A DNA stretch of 64,000 bases from Thalassotalea sp. ND16A (GCF_000764205.1 NZ_JQDZ01000007.1:26147-90146); one strand, 5' to 3'. Shown: positions 38,560 to 48,279, counted from the first letter of the stretch. Translations and numbers: made by a program. Notes: a model not told the origin generated them from the sequence alone.

Positions 38560-40728
38560 ATGGCTAAAAAAGCTTTGCTGTTTACAATTATCATCTTGAG
38601 TACCATTGCCGGCGTTTTTATAATCATTAATGTCATGTACCCGCAGACATCTTACGAATATCGGCAAGTCAAAAAAATTGCCCCGCAAGCCAGCAATCAA
38701 TTACTGCGCATAGACCAGCACATCAGTAAGACTCAACGTCCGGCAGAGCATTTTAATTTTCCCATCGCCCTTGGCCAAACAGGCCCGGTGGAGTCGTTAT
38801 ATTCTGGACCATCACAATACCCATTTTATTGTATGACCTTAGATTCCCCCCTCGGCCAACCTTTAGTTGACAATCAACAAGGCTATGGCGTACCTGTTTA
38901 TGATGATATTGAGTCAAGAAAGAAGATTGTTGGCTATTCAAAAGATTGCTCTGTGAAATCGCGGTTAAGTTATTATCGGATCAATAGTGATGGACAAATT
39001 GAAGCACTCGAGCTTAGCCAGTTAAAAAACAACAGCGATTTCAGCAGTAACACTAAGCAATTATTAAGGGTGGAGCAAGGTAGCATCAATCGCTTTATTT
39101 ACACCATAATTATGCCGATAAGTTTTACCGAAGTTGACGACAGATTGGCGCAAACACAGTGGAATAAGCGACTGATCTATCAATTTAATGGCGGTTCGGG
39201 TATTGGTTATCGCCAAGGCAGACAAAAACCCAAAAGCGTTATTGAAAGGCAACTACAACAATTATTAGATGGTTATGCGGTTATCAGTTCAAGCGGTAAT
39301 AGAACCAGTTACACCTATAATATGCTGCTCGCCGAAGATACCGCCAGAAGAGTTAAGCGACAGTTTGTCAGTTTGTATGGCCCGCCACTTTACACCGTCG
39401 GCATCGGCGGTTCCGGCGGCGGTCTGGCCCAATATTTAATTGCCCAAAACAGCAGCGGCATTCTCGATGGTATTATTCCGCTCTATTCTTACCCGGATAT
39501 GATCACCCAAACCACCTATGCCTTAGACTGCGATTTATTAAATAACTACTTTACTTTTCGCGCCCGAAAAAAGCGAACCTGGCAAGATTGGCAGCGTAGA
39601 CAACTGATTGAGGGAATGAATTCTATCAATAACTTTCCGCAACGAGCCGCGTATTTGCAACCGTTAAATCAAGTGGCCGCCGGTTTTATGCCGTCATTAC
39701 CCAAAGGTAATAATGAGTGCATCAATGGTTATTTTGGTTTATCCAGTTTTATTAATAACCCGAAGCAAGGCTTTGTCAGAGATTTTTTCCACCCACGGGT
39801 AGTCGATGACGTGGCCTGGAGTTATTGGCAGGATCTATCGTCACTATTGGGCACCGACAGTAATGGTGATGCGTTATCCACCTGGGATAATGTCGGGGTG
39901 CAATATGGATTATCGGCATTGAACAGTGGCGATATCTCAATCAAAGAATTCCTCGATGTGAATCGAAAAATTGGCGGCTGGAAAGTTCAGAAAAAAATGA
40001 AAAAAGAAACGCTAATGACGCCATTGGGCCGTAAAATCCCGTTATGGTTGTCTATATGGAGTAAGCAAAACATCACTAAGGTAAAGAATAAAGTCGCCGC
40101 CAGACACCAGGGTTCTATTGCCGCGATGAACGCCGCCTATTTATCGGGGCAAGTGTTTATTGGTAAAATTGATCTACCCGTTATCGATGTGCGTCATTAT
40201 TTGGAAGACGATCTCGACATGCATCATGTGTCGGCATCCTTTTTTTCCCGGTTGCGGATAATTAAGGCCAACGGCCATGCGAAAAACCATGTAATTTGGA
40301 TTGCCAATAAGGACTATTCCCCAATCGCTGCAGCATTTGCGCAAATGGATGATTGGCTGTTAACGATGAACGATTTTGGAACTGATGTGCTCAGTGCAAA
40401 ACCAAGCAGCTTAATCGATAGTTGTTTTGCCGCTGATGGTCAGGTAATTGATCAAGGTGAACATACCTGGGACGGAGATTGGAACGACAAAGCGCAGGGT
40501 AGCTGCCAACAAGCTTTTCCAATGTTTTCCACCAGTCGTATCCAGGCCGGTGGCAATTGGGCCGGTGATATTTTTAAATGCAAATTAATTCCGCTTGAGC
40601 AGGCTATCGACCGTGGTTTTTATGGCACAGTGGCAATCAATGACTATGTTGAACAGCTTGCTAAAATCTTTCCAACAGGAGTTTGCGATCATCAACAGGG
40701 AGATATGGGCCGGCCCGTGAGTATTTGA
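38560..40728 (+). CDS. Exported alpha/beta-hydrolase-like protein (probable DUF6351)
   Basis: The 722-residue protein has an N-terminal signal or anchor (LLFTIIILSTIAGVFIIINVMYP, residues about 5-27) and a large extracytoplasmic domain. A nucleophile-elbow motif GIGGSGGG puts a serine at about residue 285, after YQFNGGSGIGYRQG, which resembles an oxyanion segment. Tannase-like and DUF6351 proteins share this layout. Possible catalytic Asp and His lie late (VIDVRHYLEDD and NGHAKNH), but I cannot fix them. The start is the ATG at 38560 preceded by GAGGGG; an ATG at 38545 overlaps that site. The substrate is unknown; an ester is the natural guess. Confidence 0.68.
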   Translation: MAKKALLFTIIILSTIAGVFIIINVMYPQTSYEYRQVKKIAPQASNQLLRIDQHISKTQRPAEHFNFPIALGQTGPVESLYSGPSQYPFYCMTLDSPLGQPLVDNQQGYGVPVYDDIESRKKIVGYSKDCSVKSRLSYYRINSDGQIEALELSQLKNNSDFSSNTKQLLRVEQGSINRFIYTIIMPISFTEVDDRLAQTQWNKRLIYQFNGGSGIGYRQGRQKPKSVIERQLQQLLDGYAVISSSGNRTSYTYNMLLAEDTARRVKRQFVSLYGPPLYTVGIGGSGGGLAQYLIAQNSSGILDGIIPLYSYPDMITQTTYALDCDLLNNYFTFRARKKRTWQDWQRRQLIEGMNSINNFPQRAAYLQPLNQVAAGFMPSLPKGNNECINGYFGLSSFINNPKQGFVRDFFHPRVVDDVAWSYWQDLSSLLGTDSNGDALSTWDNVGVQYGLSALNSGDISIKEFLDVNRKIGGWKVQKKMKKETLMTPLGRKIPLWLSIWSKQNITKVKNKVAARHQGSIAAMNAAYLSGQVFIGKIDLPVIDVRHYLEDDLDMHHVSASFFSRLRIIKANGHAKNHVIWIANKDYSPIAAAFAQMDDWLLTMNDFGTDVLSAKPSSLIDSCFAADGQVIDQGEHTWDGDWNDKAQGSCQQAFPMFSTSRIQAGGNWAGDIFKCKLIPLEQAIDRGFYGTVAINDYVEQLAKIFPTGVCDHQQGDMGRPVSI

Positions 40729-40824
40729 TTGGGATTACAAAATCCTTGCCGATAATGGCCGGTGTTGTAAGGAAAGCGAGTTTAAAGGCATTATTAAAGA
40801 AACATTTTTGCGCTCTTTTTGCTG

Positions 40825-40880
40825 TGTCCAGTCGCAATGTCCACGGACAGTTTCGGACTCTTCACCTGTCCGAACGGACA
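40825..40880 (+). promoter_or_regulatory. Upstream activator sites with TGTCC/GGACA symmetry
   Basis: A perfect 14-bp palindrome TGTCCGAACGGACA lies at 40867-40880, and a shorter version TGTCCACGGACA at 40838-40849. Extra half sites are TGTCC at 40825-40829 and CGGAC at 40854-40858. They end about 60 nt upstream of the sigma-54 promoter, the usual distance for enhancer sites of an NtrC-type activator. Binding by the regulator encoded at 45671-46963 is inference. Confidence 0.68.
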
Positions 40881-40942
40881 CAAACATCAGCACGACAAAA
40901 ATAAACAACAATAAATACAGTAGCTTACAACTCATTTAAAGT

Positions 40943-40958
40943 TGGCATTGAATCTGCA
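40943..40958 (+). promoter_or_regulatory. Sigma-54 (RpoN) promoter of the efflux operon
   Basis: TGGCATTGAATCTGCA matches the -24/-12 consensus TGGCAC-N5-TTGCA, with the invariant GG and GC exactly 10 nt apart. The start point would fall near 40969, 12 nt before the ATG at 40981. The fifth gene of the operon encodes a sigma-54 activator, which strongly supports the call. Confidence 0.78.
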
Positions 40959-40980
40959 CTAATACTAGTAATATTCGATT

Positions 40981-42267
40981 ATGCAGAAGTTACCTATGAT
41001 TGCTGATACCAAAAGCCAAGATGAAGTCATTGTGGCACAACAAAAACACGCTCCTTTAAAGCTTCTTAGTACGCTGTTGATCACCGGCTTGTTTATTTAT
41101 TTAGCAATGCCAACCATGAGTCGATGGTACTCCTCTATTCCTAGTGTAAAAAGTAATACCCTAACCACTGCCTCAGTTATTCGGGGTGAGCTTATTCGTG
41201 ATGTTGCCGTCTCCGGCAAAGCCGTTGCGGCAAACGCACCACAACTGTTTAGTACAGAAATGGGGCAAATTACCTTATTAGTAAAGCCGGGAAAAGCGGT
41301 GAATAAAAACCAAATCGTTGCCCAGCTGGTTAGCCCGGAACTGGATGCGATGATAAAACAACAACAATCTACCTTAGAGCAGCTCAGTATTAGCGCCAGC
41401 CGGGGAGTATTAGCCGATAAAGAAGCGCAACTTGATTTAGAAAGCAATATGAATACCGCGCAATCGAGTTTAAATGTCGCCAAACGTGAATGGCAACGCG
41501 CAGAAATTTCATATAACAAGCAAATAATTAGTGAAGTTGACTGGATGAAAAGCGAAGACACCCTAGCCGATGCTGAGCGTTTTTATCAACATGCCAAAAA
41601 CCGGGTTGAGTTAGCGACAGAGCGTTTAATCTTTGAAAAGCAACATCGGGAATTTTTAGTGAAAAAGCAGCAACTCATTTTAGATGAATTAAACCGCCGT
41701 CATCAAGCATTAGCGATTAAAGCACCGGTGGCTGGTGTTGTCGGTAATTGGTTGGTGGCGCAAAAGAATTCCATTGCGGCGAATACCGCAATTATGACCA
41801 TAGTTGACTTATCCGAATATGAAGCCGAACTGAGTGTGCCCGAATTCTATGCCGACGATTTAGGCATTGGTTTAACCGTCAGCATGCAAATCTCAGGCAT
41901 CGCCGTCAGTGGTGAGATTATCGCCATATCCCCTGAAATCAAAGCCAATCAGGTTAAGGTAAGAGCCAAGCTTGTGTCACAAAACACTCTGCAATTAAGA
42001 CAGAATCAACGCATTAATGCGCGTATTGAATTTGAAAAGAAAAGTGACGTATTAATGATCAAACGTGGTGCGTTTATCGGTTCACTGGCGGGCAAATTTG
42101 CCTATAAAAAGACTGACCAACACACGGCTGAAAAAATTGCCATTATCACCGGAACCAGCAGTGTTGACTTTATCGAACTGACTTCCGGAGTCGACGAAGG
42201 TGATGAAATTATTATTTCTGATTATCAAGATTTTAGCAGCGCAGAACAAATCAATATCAGTGGTTAA
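40981..42267 (+). CDS. Membrane fusion protein (HlyD/MacA-type periplasmic adaptor)
   Basis: The 428-residue adaptor would join the inner-membrane ABC pump to an outer-membrane channel. It has one membrane helix at about residues 29-46, a beta-barrel/lipoyl first half (TTASVIRGELIRDVAVSGKAVAANAP, KPGKAVNKNQIVAQLVSPEL), a long alpha-helical hairpin (about 120-230) and the second lipoyl half with IKAPVAGVVGNWLVAQKNSIAANT. Its gene is the first of the operon, behind the sigma-54 promoter. A second ATG 15 nt in is an alternative start. No outer-membrane TolC-type gene is present in the operon. Confidence 0.88.
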   Translation: MQKLPMIADTKSQDEVIVAQQKHAPLKLLSTLLITGLFIYLAMPTMSRWYSSIPSVKSNTLTTASVIRGELIRDVAVSGKAVAANAPQLFSTEMGQITLLVKPGKAVNKNQIVAQLVSPELDAMIKQQQSTLEQLSISASRGVLADKEAQLDLESNMNTAQSSLNVAKREWQRAEISYNKQIISEVDWMKSEDTLADAERFYQHAKNRVELATERLIFEKQHREFLVKKQQLILDELNRRHQALAIKAPVAGVVGNWLVAQKNSIAANTAIMTIVDLSEYEAELSVPEFYADDLGIGLTVSMQISGIAVSGEIIAISPEIKANQVKVRAKLVSQNTLQLRQNQRINARIEFEKKSDVLMIKRGAFIGSLAGKFAYKKTDQHTAEKIAIITGTSSVDFIELTSGVDEGDEIIISDYQDFSSAEQINISG

Positions 42268-42379
42268 TACCAAGTTGACTAATTATCTGATCATTTTTAA
42301 TGGCTAAAACAAAATTAAACAACCAAATTTAACAACTGAATTAAAGAGCAAGAACTCAACAGTTAACAAGGAAATAAAT

Positions 42380-43123
42380 ATGCTTATCATGAACAATGTG
42401 TCACGAATTTATCGTAATGACACCATTCAAACCCACGCATTGCGTGACTTTTCATTGGCAGTGAAATCGGGGGAGTTTGTTGCCGTTACCGGACCTTCTG
42501 GCTCGGGTAAGTCGACATTTTTAAATGTGGCGGGTTTGTTAGATAACTTTGATCAAGGCGAATATACCCTGGATGGTGTCAGTGTCCATGGCTTAAAAGA
42601 CGATGAATTATCAAAACTGAGAAACGAAAAAATTGGCTTTATTTTTCAAAACTATAACTTAATCCCCGATTACAGTATTTTCGATAATGTCGATATGCCA
42701 CTGAGATACCGTGGCTTTAATAATGCAGAACGTAAACGCCGGGTCGAACAAGCGTTGGAAAAAGTAGGCTTAGCATCACGGGCTAGCTATTTGCCAAGCC
42801 AGTTATCCGGAGGCCAGCAACAACGTGTTGCGATAGCACGAGCGTTAGCGGGTGAGCCGAAAATATTATTGGCGGATGAGCCCACGGGTAACCTGGACTC
42901 GTTAATGGCACGGCAAGTGATGGAGTTGTTGCATAACCTGAATAAAGAAGGCACGACAATTATCATGGTCACCCATGATCCAGATCAGGCGAAAGAAGTG
43001 AGTCGAAACGTACAAATTATTGATGGTGAAATATCAGATTTTCGTATTTATGCGCCGCTGCAACAGCAAGATGCAGAGCAAACGCTAACACCAGCAAAGC
43101 AGATGGAGGTTGTGGATGCTTAG
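42380..43123 (+). CDS. ABC transporter ATP-binding protein (MacB/LolD type)
   Basis: The 247-residue ATPase has Walker A GPSGSGKST, Q-loop GFIFQNYNLIPDYS, signature LSGGQQQRVAIARAL, Walker B ILLADEPTGNLD and the H-loop VTHDPDQA, all intact. It matches the LolD/MacB subfamily, which powers mechanotransmission rather than simple uptake. It lies 112 nt after the adaptor gene, with AAGGA before the ATG, and overlaps the first permease gene by 8 nt. Confidence 0.95.
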   Translation: MLIMNNVSRIYRNDTIQTHALRDFSLAVKSGEFVAVTGPSGSGKSTFLNVAGLLDNFDQGEYTLDGVSVHGLKDDELSKLRNEKIGFIFQNYNLIPDYSIFDNVDMPLRYRGFNNAERKRRVEQALEKVGLASRASYLPSQLSGGQQQRVAIARALAGEPKILLADEPTGNLDSLMARQVMELLHNLNKEGTTIIMVTHDPDQAKEVSRNVQIIDGEISDFRIYAPLQQQDAEQTLTPAKQMEVVDA

Positions 43124-44399
43124 TTACAATTTAAAATTAGCACTACAAAGTTTTAAACGGGCTCCCTCATTATACTTTTTAGTGCTGTTAACCTTGTCGA
43201 TTGGCGTCGGCTTATTGTGCGCAAATTTGGCCCTGGTCAGTTCGATGGCAGGCGATCCTATTGCTGAAAAGAGTGATACCTTATTTCATGTCAGTATGAA
43301 CACCTGGCCCGGTGAGCAACCGCCAGCTGAACCGTTTCATTTATTGCGCTATCGTGACGCGATGCAGATATCGAATTCGAATATTGCGAAACACAGCGCC
43401 ATTTTTTATGCATCAGGAGTTTATGCCAGAGATGCCCAAGCAACCAGTTTAAAGCGCTTTGATTCAAATGTCAGAGCCACCACCCCAGGATTTTTTGCCT
43501 TAACCAAAGCGCCATTTGCTCATGGTAGCGCCTTTGCCAAAAGCTCTGGCATGGAAGTGGTGATTGGCGATGAACTCAATAAAAAAATATTTGCCGGCAG
43601 CAATAGTGTCGGCAAGACCTTAGAGCTTGATGGTGAATTGTTAACCATTGTCGGGGTGTTAAAGCCCTGGTTTCTCAGACCGTTATTTTATCATGCCACC
43701 GAAGGACGAGCATTTAATTTAACCGACGATATATACGTGCCACTGGAAACTGCCATTGATTTAGGCTGGTCTAATCATGCCAGAACGTCATCAACAGTAA
43801 GCTATAAAGGGATAGAGTTCTCCCGAGATCGCAATGTATTTTATTTACAGGCATGGGTGCAATTAGAAAATAGCGCTGAGCAACAGGCATTTCAAAGCTA
43901 TTTGGATGGCTACAGTCAAACGTTGCAAGATGCAGGTGAACATCCGCATGCGATAAGAAATGAACTTCGTGATGTCAATGCCTGGTTAGCACAACTAAAA
44001 ATTGTTGATCAAAAAGTCCTAGCGTTCACCTTAGCCTCGGTCTTGTTTTTATGTGTTTGTGTGTTCAATGCCAGCAGTTTGTTGTTGTCACGTTTTCATT
44101 CGGCCAAGTTTGAAGTCGGTTTGCGCCGCGCCATTGGTGCCAGTAATAAACATTTATTGCTGCAAGGACTCACCGAAAGTGCATTGTTGGGGCTTATTGC
44201 CGGCGTGTTCTCACTGTTATTAAGCTGGTTGTTTTTAAAACTCTCGACCGAGTTTTTACCCGATTTAGCAAATCTCGCCGTGCTTGAGCCAAAACTCCTG
44301 CTGTTGGGCATGGTATTAGCATTGTGTACGGCAATATCGAGTGCCTTATACCCCTTATATCGGGCCAATCGCTACACCATTTCTGCTGAACTTAAATAA
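43116..44399 (+). CDS. ABC transporter permease 1 (MacB/FtsX type)
   Basis: The 427-residue permease has one N-terminal membrane helix (about residues 18-40), a MacB-type periplasmic domain (about 45-280) and three C-terminal helices of the FtsX domain, with the conserved KFEVGLRRAIGASNKHLLLQGLTESALLG coupling region. The start is the ATG at 43116, 6 nt after GGAGG; an upstream TTG at 43110 overlaps that site. It is 34% or so hydrophobic only in these four segments, as expected of a half-transporter; it should pair with the next permease. Confidence 0.88.
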   Translation: MLSYNLKLALQSFKRAPSLYFLVLLTLSIGVGLLCANLALVSSMAGDPIAEKSDTLFHVSMNTWPGEQPPAEPFHLLRYRDAMQISNSNIAKHSAIFYASGVYARDAQATSLKRFDSNVRATTPGFFALTKAPFAHGSAFAKSSGMEVVIGDELNKKIFAGSNSVGKTLELDGELLTIVGVLKPWFLRPLFYHATEGRAFNLTDDIYVPLETAIDLGWSNHARTSSTVSYKGIEFSRDRNVFYLQAWVQLENSAEQQAFQSYLDGYSQTLQDAGEHPHAIRNELRDVNAWLAQLKIVDQKVLAFTLASVLFLCVCVFNASSLLLSRFHSAKFEVGLRRAIGASNKHLLLQGLTESALLGLIAGVFSLLLSWLFLKLSTEFLPDLANLAVLEPKLLLLGMVLALCTAISSALYPLYRANRYTISAELK

Positions 44400-44421
44400 C
44401 CGATGAGCTAAGGAAAAACTG

Positions 44422-45636
44422 ATGAATTTAAAAGCATTATTGAAGTCATTATTATTACGTAAATTTACCACTGGATTGCTAGTATTACAGCTGGCGATCA
44501 CCTTAGGCTTATTGGTCAACAGTGCCATTTTGGCATTAGATACCAGAGAAAAAACGTCTATTTCAACCGGACTTGAGCAAGACAATATTTTAATTGTTGC
44601 CACCCATCCTACGTCGGGCAGTTATCGTGATTTAGATTATCATCGCGCCATCGCCACCGAAGATATGGTAAAACTCGCGCAATTACCTGGAGTTAACAGT
44701 GTTTCGGTGACCAATCAACTGCCGATTCGATCGCGAGGAATGTTAAGTACTATCTATGATCTGGATAATCCAGAACAAGTAAAGACTGACAAATATTTAC
44801 AAAACGTAAAATACACTTTAGCCGAGAAGGGGATGGCGGATGCCTTTGGCTTTTCATTAATGGAAGGTCGATTTCTCAATGACAGTGACCAGCTTGATTT
44901 TGGCAGTGAAGAAAAACGTAATATTGTCATCACCGAATCACTAAAACGTGCGCTTTATGGGGATAATTCGGCCATCGGCAAAGAAACCAATAATGGCCGA
45001 ATTGTCGGGGTCATTAACGATGTTTTACTTGATCCTACAATTCCGCAAGACAAGCAGTACGGTTTATTTGTTAATACCATGATGGAATATATTTTTGTTG
45101 GTCGTTTTTACGTATTAAATGTTGAACCCGGACAAATGGCCAGCGTGCGCAGTCAGGTCAGTGATACTATTTTAGCGGTGCAGGCCGAACGTGATATTTT
45201 CGATGTTTTCACTATGGCCGAGCACTTAAAAAGTTTTTATCGTGACGATCAGGGGTTGGCAGATTTATTTATGTTGTTGTGTGCGTTGATGCTTTTCGTT
45301 ACCGCGATTAGCAGCTATGCCTACTCCCAATTTCATATTTCCCGACAAAAAAAGTTTATCGGTATTCGTCGTGCGCTCGGTGCCCGTAAAAAAGATATTC
45401 TGCTTTATGTACTGACGGAAAATTGGTTAGTGTCAGCCATTGGTTGTATGCTAGGCATAGTGGTTGCCTTCGGCTTTAACATCTTGTTAAGTCAACACAT
45501 CGTTTTGAGTAAACCTGATATCATGCTATTTTTGCTTACCGTGGCTATTATTTTTATTTCGGGGACGATTGCTACTTGGATCCCGGCCAATAACACCAGT
45601 AAAATTGCACCGGTGATCGCCACCAAAACAGTTTAA
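44422..45636 (+). CDS. ABC transporter permease 2 (MacB/FtsX type)
   Basis: This 404-residue protein has the same topology as permease 1: one membrane helix at about residues 15-38, a periplasmic domain, and three C-terminal helices including KKFIGIRRALGARKKDILLYVLTENWL. The two permeases differ enough in sequence to suggest a heterodimeric pump. The gene lies 22 nt after permease 1, with AAGGAAAA before its ATG. Confidence 0.88.
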   Translation: MNLKALLKSLLLRKFTTGLLVLQLAITLGLLVNSAILALDTREKTSISTGLEQDNILIVATHPTSGSYRDLDYHRAIATEDMVKLAQLPGVNSVSVTNQLPIRSRGMLSTIYDLDNPEQVKTDKYLQNVKYTLAEKGMADAFGFSLMEGRFLNDSDQLDFGSEEKRNIVITESLKRALYGDNSAIGKETNNGRIVGVINDVLLDPTIPQDKQYGLFVNTMMEYIFVGRFYVLNVEPGQMASVRSQVSDTILAVQAERDIFDVFTMAEHLKSFYRDDQGLADLFMLLCALMLFVTAISSYAYSQFHISRQKKFIGIRRALGARKKDILLYVLTENWLVSAIGCMLGIVVAFGFNILLSQHIVLSKPDIMLFLLTVAIIFISGTIATWIPANNTSKIAPVIATKTV

Positions 45637-45670
45637 ACCCACTTGTTATGACAGTGGAACAAGGAAAAAT

Positions 45671-46963
45671 ATGGCTCAGGTTTTAGTGGTTGATGACAAC
45701 TCGGATATTATTGAGGCTCTTGATTTGTTGCTGAGTTTGCATGGCTATCAAGTGCGTAGCGCCAGCAATAAAAAGCAAGCGGTACTGGCAGTTGCCCATC
45801 ACGCTATCGATTTGGTGATACAAGACATGAACTTTGCTCAAGGCATTACCTCGGGTGATGAAGGTAAATCATTATTCACCGAATTGCGGGCGCTAAAACC
45901 TGATTTACCGATCATTTTGATCACCGCATGGACGCAACTGGAAACGGCCATTGAACTGGTCAAAGCCGGCGCTACCGATTACTTACAAAAACCCTGGGAC
46001 GATAACAAACTGCTTGAGTTGGTAAAACAATTTACCAGCAATGAACAGAGCTTGCAGCGGCAAACAGTATCATTGCCGGCAGGGGCGCCGTTAATTTATC
46101 AAAGTGCAGAAATGCATGCGTTAATAGCGGACGCCAACAAAGTTGCCAGGGCCGATGTTAATGTATTGATCAGCGGCGCCAATGGCTCGGGTAAAGAAAA
46201 GCTTGCCGATCATCTTCATCAACAATCAACACGTAGTGCAGCGGCGTTCATCAAAGTGAATATGGGCGCATTACCGCAAGAGTTGATGGAAGCGGAATTA
46301 TTTGGCGCGGAAAAAGGCGCGTTTACCGGGGCAAATCAAGCAAGAGCAGGACGCTTTGAAGCCGCAAACGGCGGCACGTTGTTTTTGGACGAGATAGGCA
46401 ATTTACCCCTTACCGGTCAGATGAAACTGCTCAGGGTATTACAAACCGGTGAATTTGAGCGGTTAGGCTCGAACCAAACCATCAAAGTAGATGTACGGGT
46501 GTTAAGTGCTACCAACAGCAATCTCAATGACGCAATTAAGCAGGGTACATTCAGAGAAGACTTGTTCTACCGGCTTAACGTCATAGAGTTACATTTGCCG
46601 CCGTTAAACGCACGTAAAGCTGACATTATTCCGCTCGCCAGACATTTTATCACCAGTGAGTATTCCTTAACTGAAGATGCTCAGCAATTTTTATTATCCT
46701 GTGCCTGGCCGGGCAATGTTCGTGAATTGGAAAACGCCTGTAAACGGGCGATGATATTTGCTACCGATCAGTGCATTACTCGAGATGACTTTCAAAGTTT
46801 GCAACAAAGTGGCCAAATAAAAAATGAAAAGCAGCAAATCGAAGATATGCTAATTAAACATGCGGGGGTGATAAAACATGCGGCAACAGCACTTGGCTTG
46901 AGTCGACAAGCACTTTATCGCCGTATCGATAAGTACAACATTGATATCGACAGCTTATGTTAA
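45671..46963 (+). CDS. Sigma-54-dependent response regulator (NtrC family)
   Basis: The 430-residue activator has a receiver domain (residues 1-125) with phosphoacceptor Asp52 in IQDMNF, a AAA+ domain (about 140-370) and a Fis-type helix-turn-helix at the end (HAATALGLSRQALYRRIDKY). The GAFTGA loop that contacts sigma-54 is intact at 216-221 and Walker B reads TLFLDEIG. Walker A reads GANGSGKEK rather than the usual GESGTGKE, an unusual but still GxxGxGK loop. It overlaps the kinase gene by 7 nt, so the pair is coupled. Likely target: the operon's own sigma-54 promoter. Confidence 0.94.
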   Translation: MAQVLVVDDNSDIIEALDLLLSLHGYQVRSASNKKQAVLAVAHHAIDLVIQDMNFAQGITSGDEGKSLFTELRALKPDLPIILITAWTQLETAIELVKAGATDYLQKPWDDNKLLELVKQFTSNEQSLQRQTVSLPAGAPLIYQSAEMHALIADANKVARADVNVLISGANGSGKEKLADHLHQQSTRSAAAFIKVNMGALPQELMEAELFGAEKGAFTGANQARAGRFEAANGGTLFLDEIGNLPLTGQMKLLRVLQTGEFERLGSNQTIKVDVRVLSATNSNLNDAIKQGTFREDLFYRLNVIELHLPPLNARKADIIPLARHFITSEYSLTEDAQQFLLSCAWPGNVRELENACKRAMIFATDQCITRDDFQSLQQSGQIKNEKQQIEDMLIKHAGVIKHAATALGLSRQALYRRIDKYNIDIDSLC

Positions 46964-48279
46964 TCGCAAAACTGATGTTCTTAAATCTGCTATTTATTGC
47001 CGGATTTCTGCTGTTGTTGCCAGATTCACCCTGGTTATTTTCCTGCAATACCAGCTTACTCATTACCCTTGCCGCGCTGCTATTAAAACGGCAACAACAT
47101 CAGCAGGATAAAATTTTACAAGCGCTGTTGGATGGCTTACGAAACCTCCAGGACGGTGACTTTGCCGTCAGTTTAACCGAAAGCTCGCAGCAACGACAAA
47201 ATATTCAACAACATCAACTGATCACCCTGTTCAATCAAGTTGCTGATAAATTACGGGCAGAGAAGCAATCCTTGTATCAACGTGAACTGTTGTTAAATAA
47301 GGTGGTGAATGCTTCTAATGTGGTTACCGTTTTAGTGAATCACCGCAACACCGTGATATTTGCCAATCGTGCTGCCCAACATTTTTTTAACAATAGCTCA
47401 TTACTGGGTCAATCCTGGTCATCATTACTGAGTAAACAAGCACCAGAGTTAGTTCAACATAATGATAAGAACGATGCCATTATTCAACTTACAATGACAG
47501 ATAATGGCAAGCAAGCAAACACCTGTGCAAATGAAACAATCGCAAAAACAGAACAAAGCTGGCACTTATCACGACATCAATTGAAATTGCATGGTAGTAA
47601 CCACCAACTAACGTTATTTAAACCGATCACCAAAGAGCTGCATAAGCAAGAATTACAAACCTGGAAAAAAGTCATCCGAGTCATTAATCATGAGCTCAAT
47701 AACTCTATCGCGCCAATCAGTTCGATGTGCCACAGTGGCCAGATTTTAGCGGAGAGAATCGATGAACCACAACTGCATCGTGTTTTTAAAACGATTTCCT
47801 CACGAGTCAACAAACTCTCGGAATTTATCCAAAACTATAGTCAGTTAGCTCGACTCTCCACTCCGCAAAAACAGTCATTCAACATCAAAAATACGATTGA
47901 GCAATTGCAAACCCTATATCAATTTGAATTAACTGCACCTCAGCCAACTTTCATGCTCAATGCCGATGAAAGTCAAATTGAGCAGCTACTGATCAACCTG
48001 CTTAAAAATGCCAAAGAAGTCTCTGCTGAACAACCGAGTCGAGTGAGTTTGACGATAGTTAATGATCATCTTGATATGATCATTCGTGATTTTGGCCCGG
48101 GGATGAAACCAGAAGTGATGGAAAAAGCATTTTTACCCTATTATTCCACCAAACCGGAAGGCAGTGGCATCGGCTTAAGTATTTGCCGGGAAGTTATTGA
48201 TGCGCACCATGGACAAATTAACTTAAGTAACCACCCTGACGGTGGCCTACAAGTAACATTACACTTGCCGTTAGTGTAA
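46957..48279 (+). CDS. Sensor histidine kinase of the efflux operon
   Basis: The 440-residue membrane kinase has two N-terminal helices (about residues 5-21 and 27-44) separated by only a few residues, so there is almost no periplasmic sensor. A linker and PAS domain (about 110-190), the dimerisation helix with His245 in INHELNNSIAPI (the NtrY/NtrB-like form) and HATPase_c with NLLKNAKEV, DFGPGM and GSGIGLSI follow. The short loop suggests it senses the membrane or cytoplasm, as in intramembrane-sensing kinases; this is inference. A hairpin terminator follows. Confidence 0.92.
   Translation: MLIAKLMFLNLLFIAGFLLLLPDSPWLFSCNTSLLITLAALLLKRQQHQQDKILQALLDGLRNLQDGDFAVSLTESSQQRQNIQQHQLITLFNQVADKLRAEKQSLYQRELLLNKVVNASNVVTVLVNHRNTVIFANRAAQHFFNNSSLLGQSWSSLLSKQAPELVQHNDKNDAIIQLTMTDNGKQANTCANETIAKTEQSWHLSRHQLKLHGSNHQLTLFKPITKELHKQELQTWKKVIRVINHELNNSIAPISSMCHSGQILAERIDEPQLHRVFKTISSRVNKLSEFIQNYSQLARLSTPQKQSFNIKNTIEQLQTLYQFELTAPQPTFMLNADESQIEQLLINLLKNAKEVSAEQPSRVSLTIVNDHLDMIIRDFGPGMKPEVMEKAFLPYYSTKPEGSGIGLSICREVIDAHHGQINLSNHPDGGLQVTLHLPLV

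Noticed and set aside
40683..40904. Open frame of 73 codons between the DUF6351-like gene and the efflux operon
   Set aside because: It overlaps the upstream gene, covers the palindromic enhancer candidates and has no recognisable domain.
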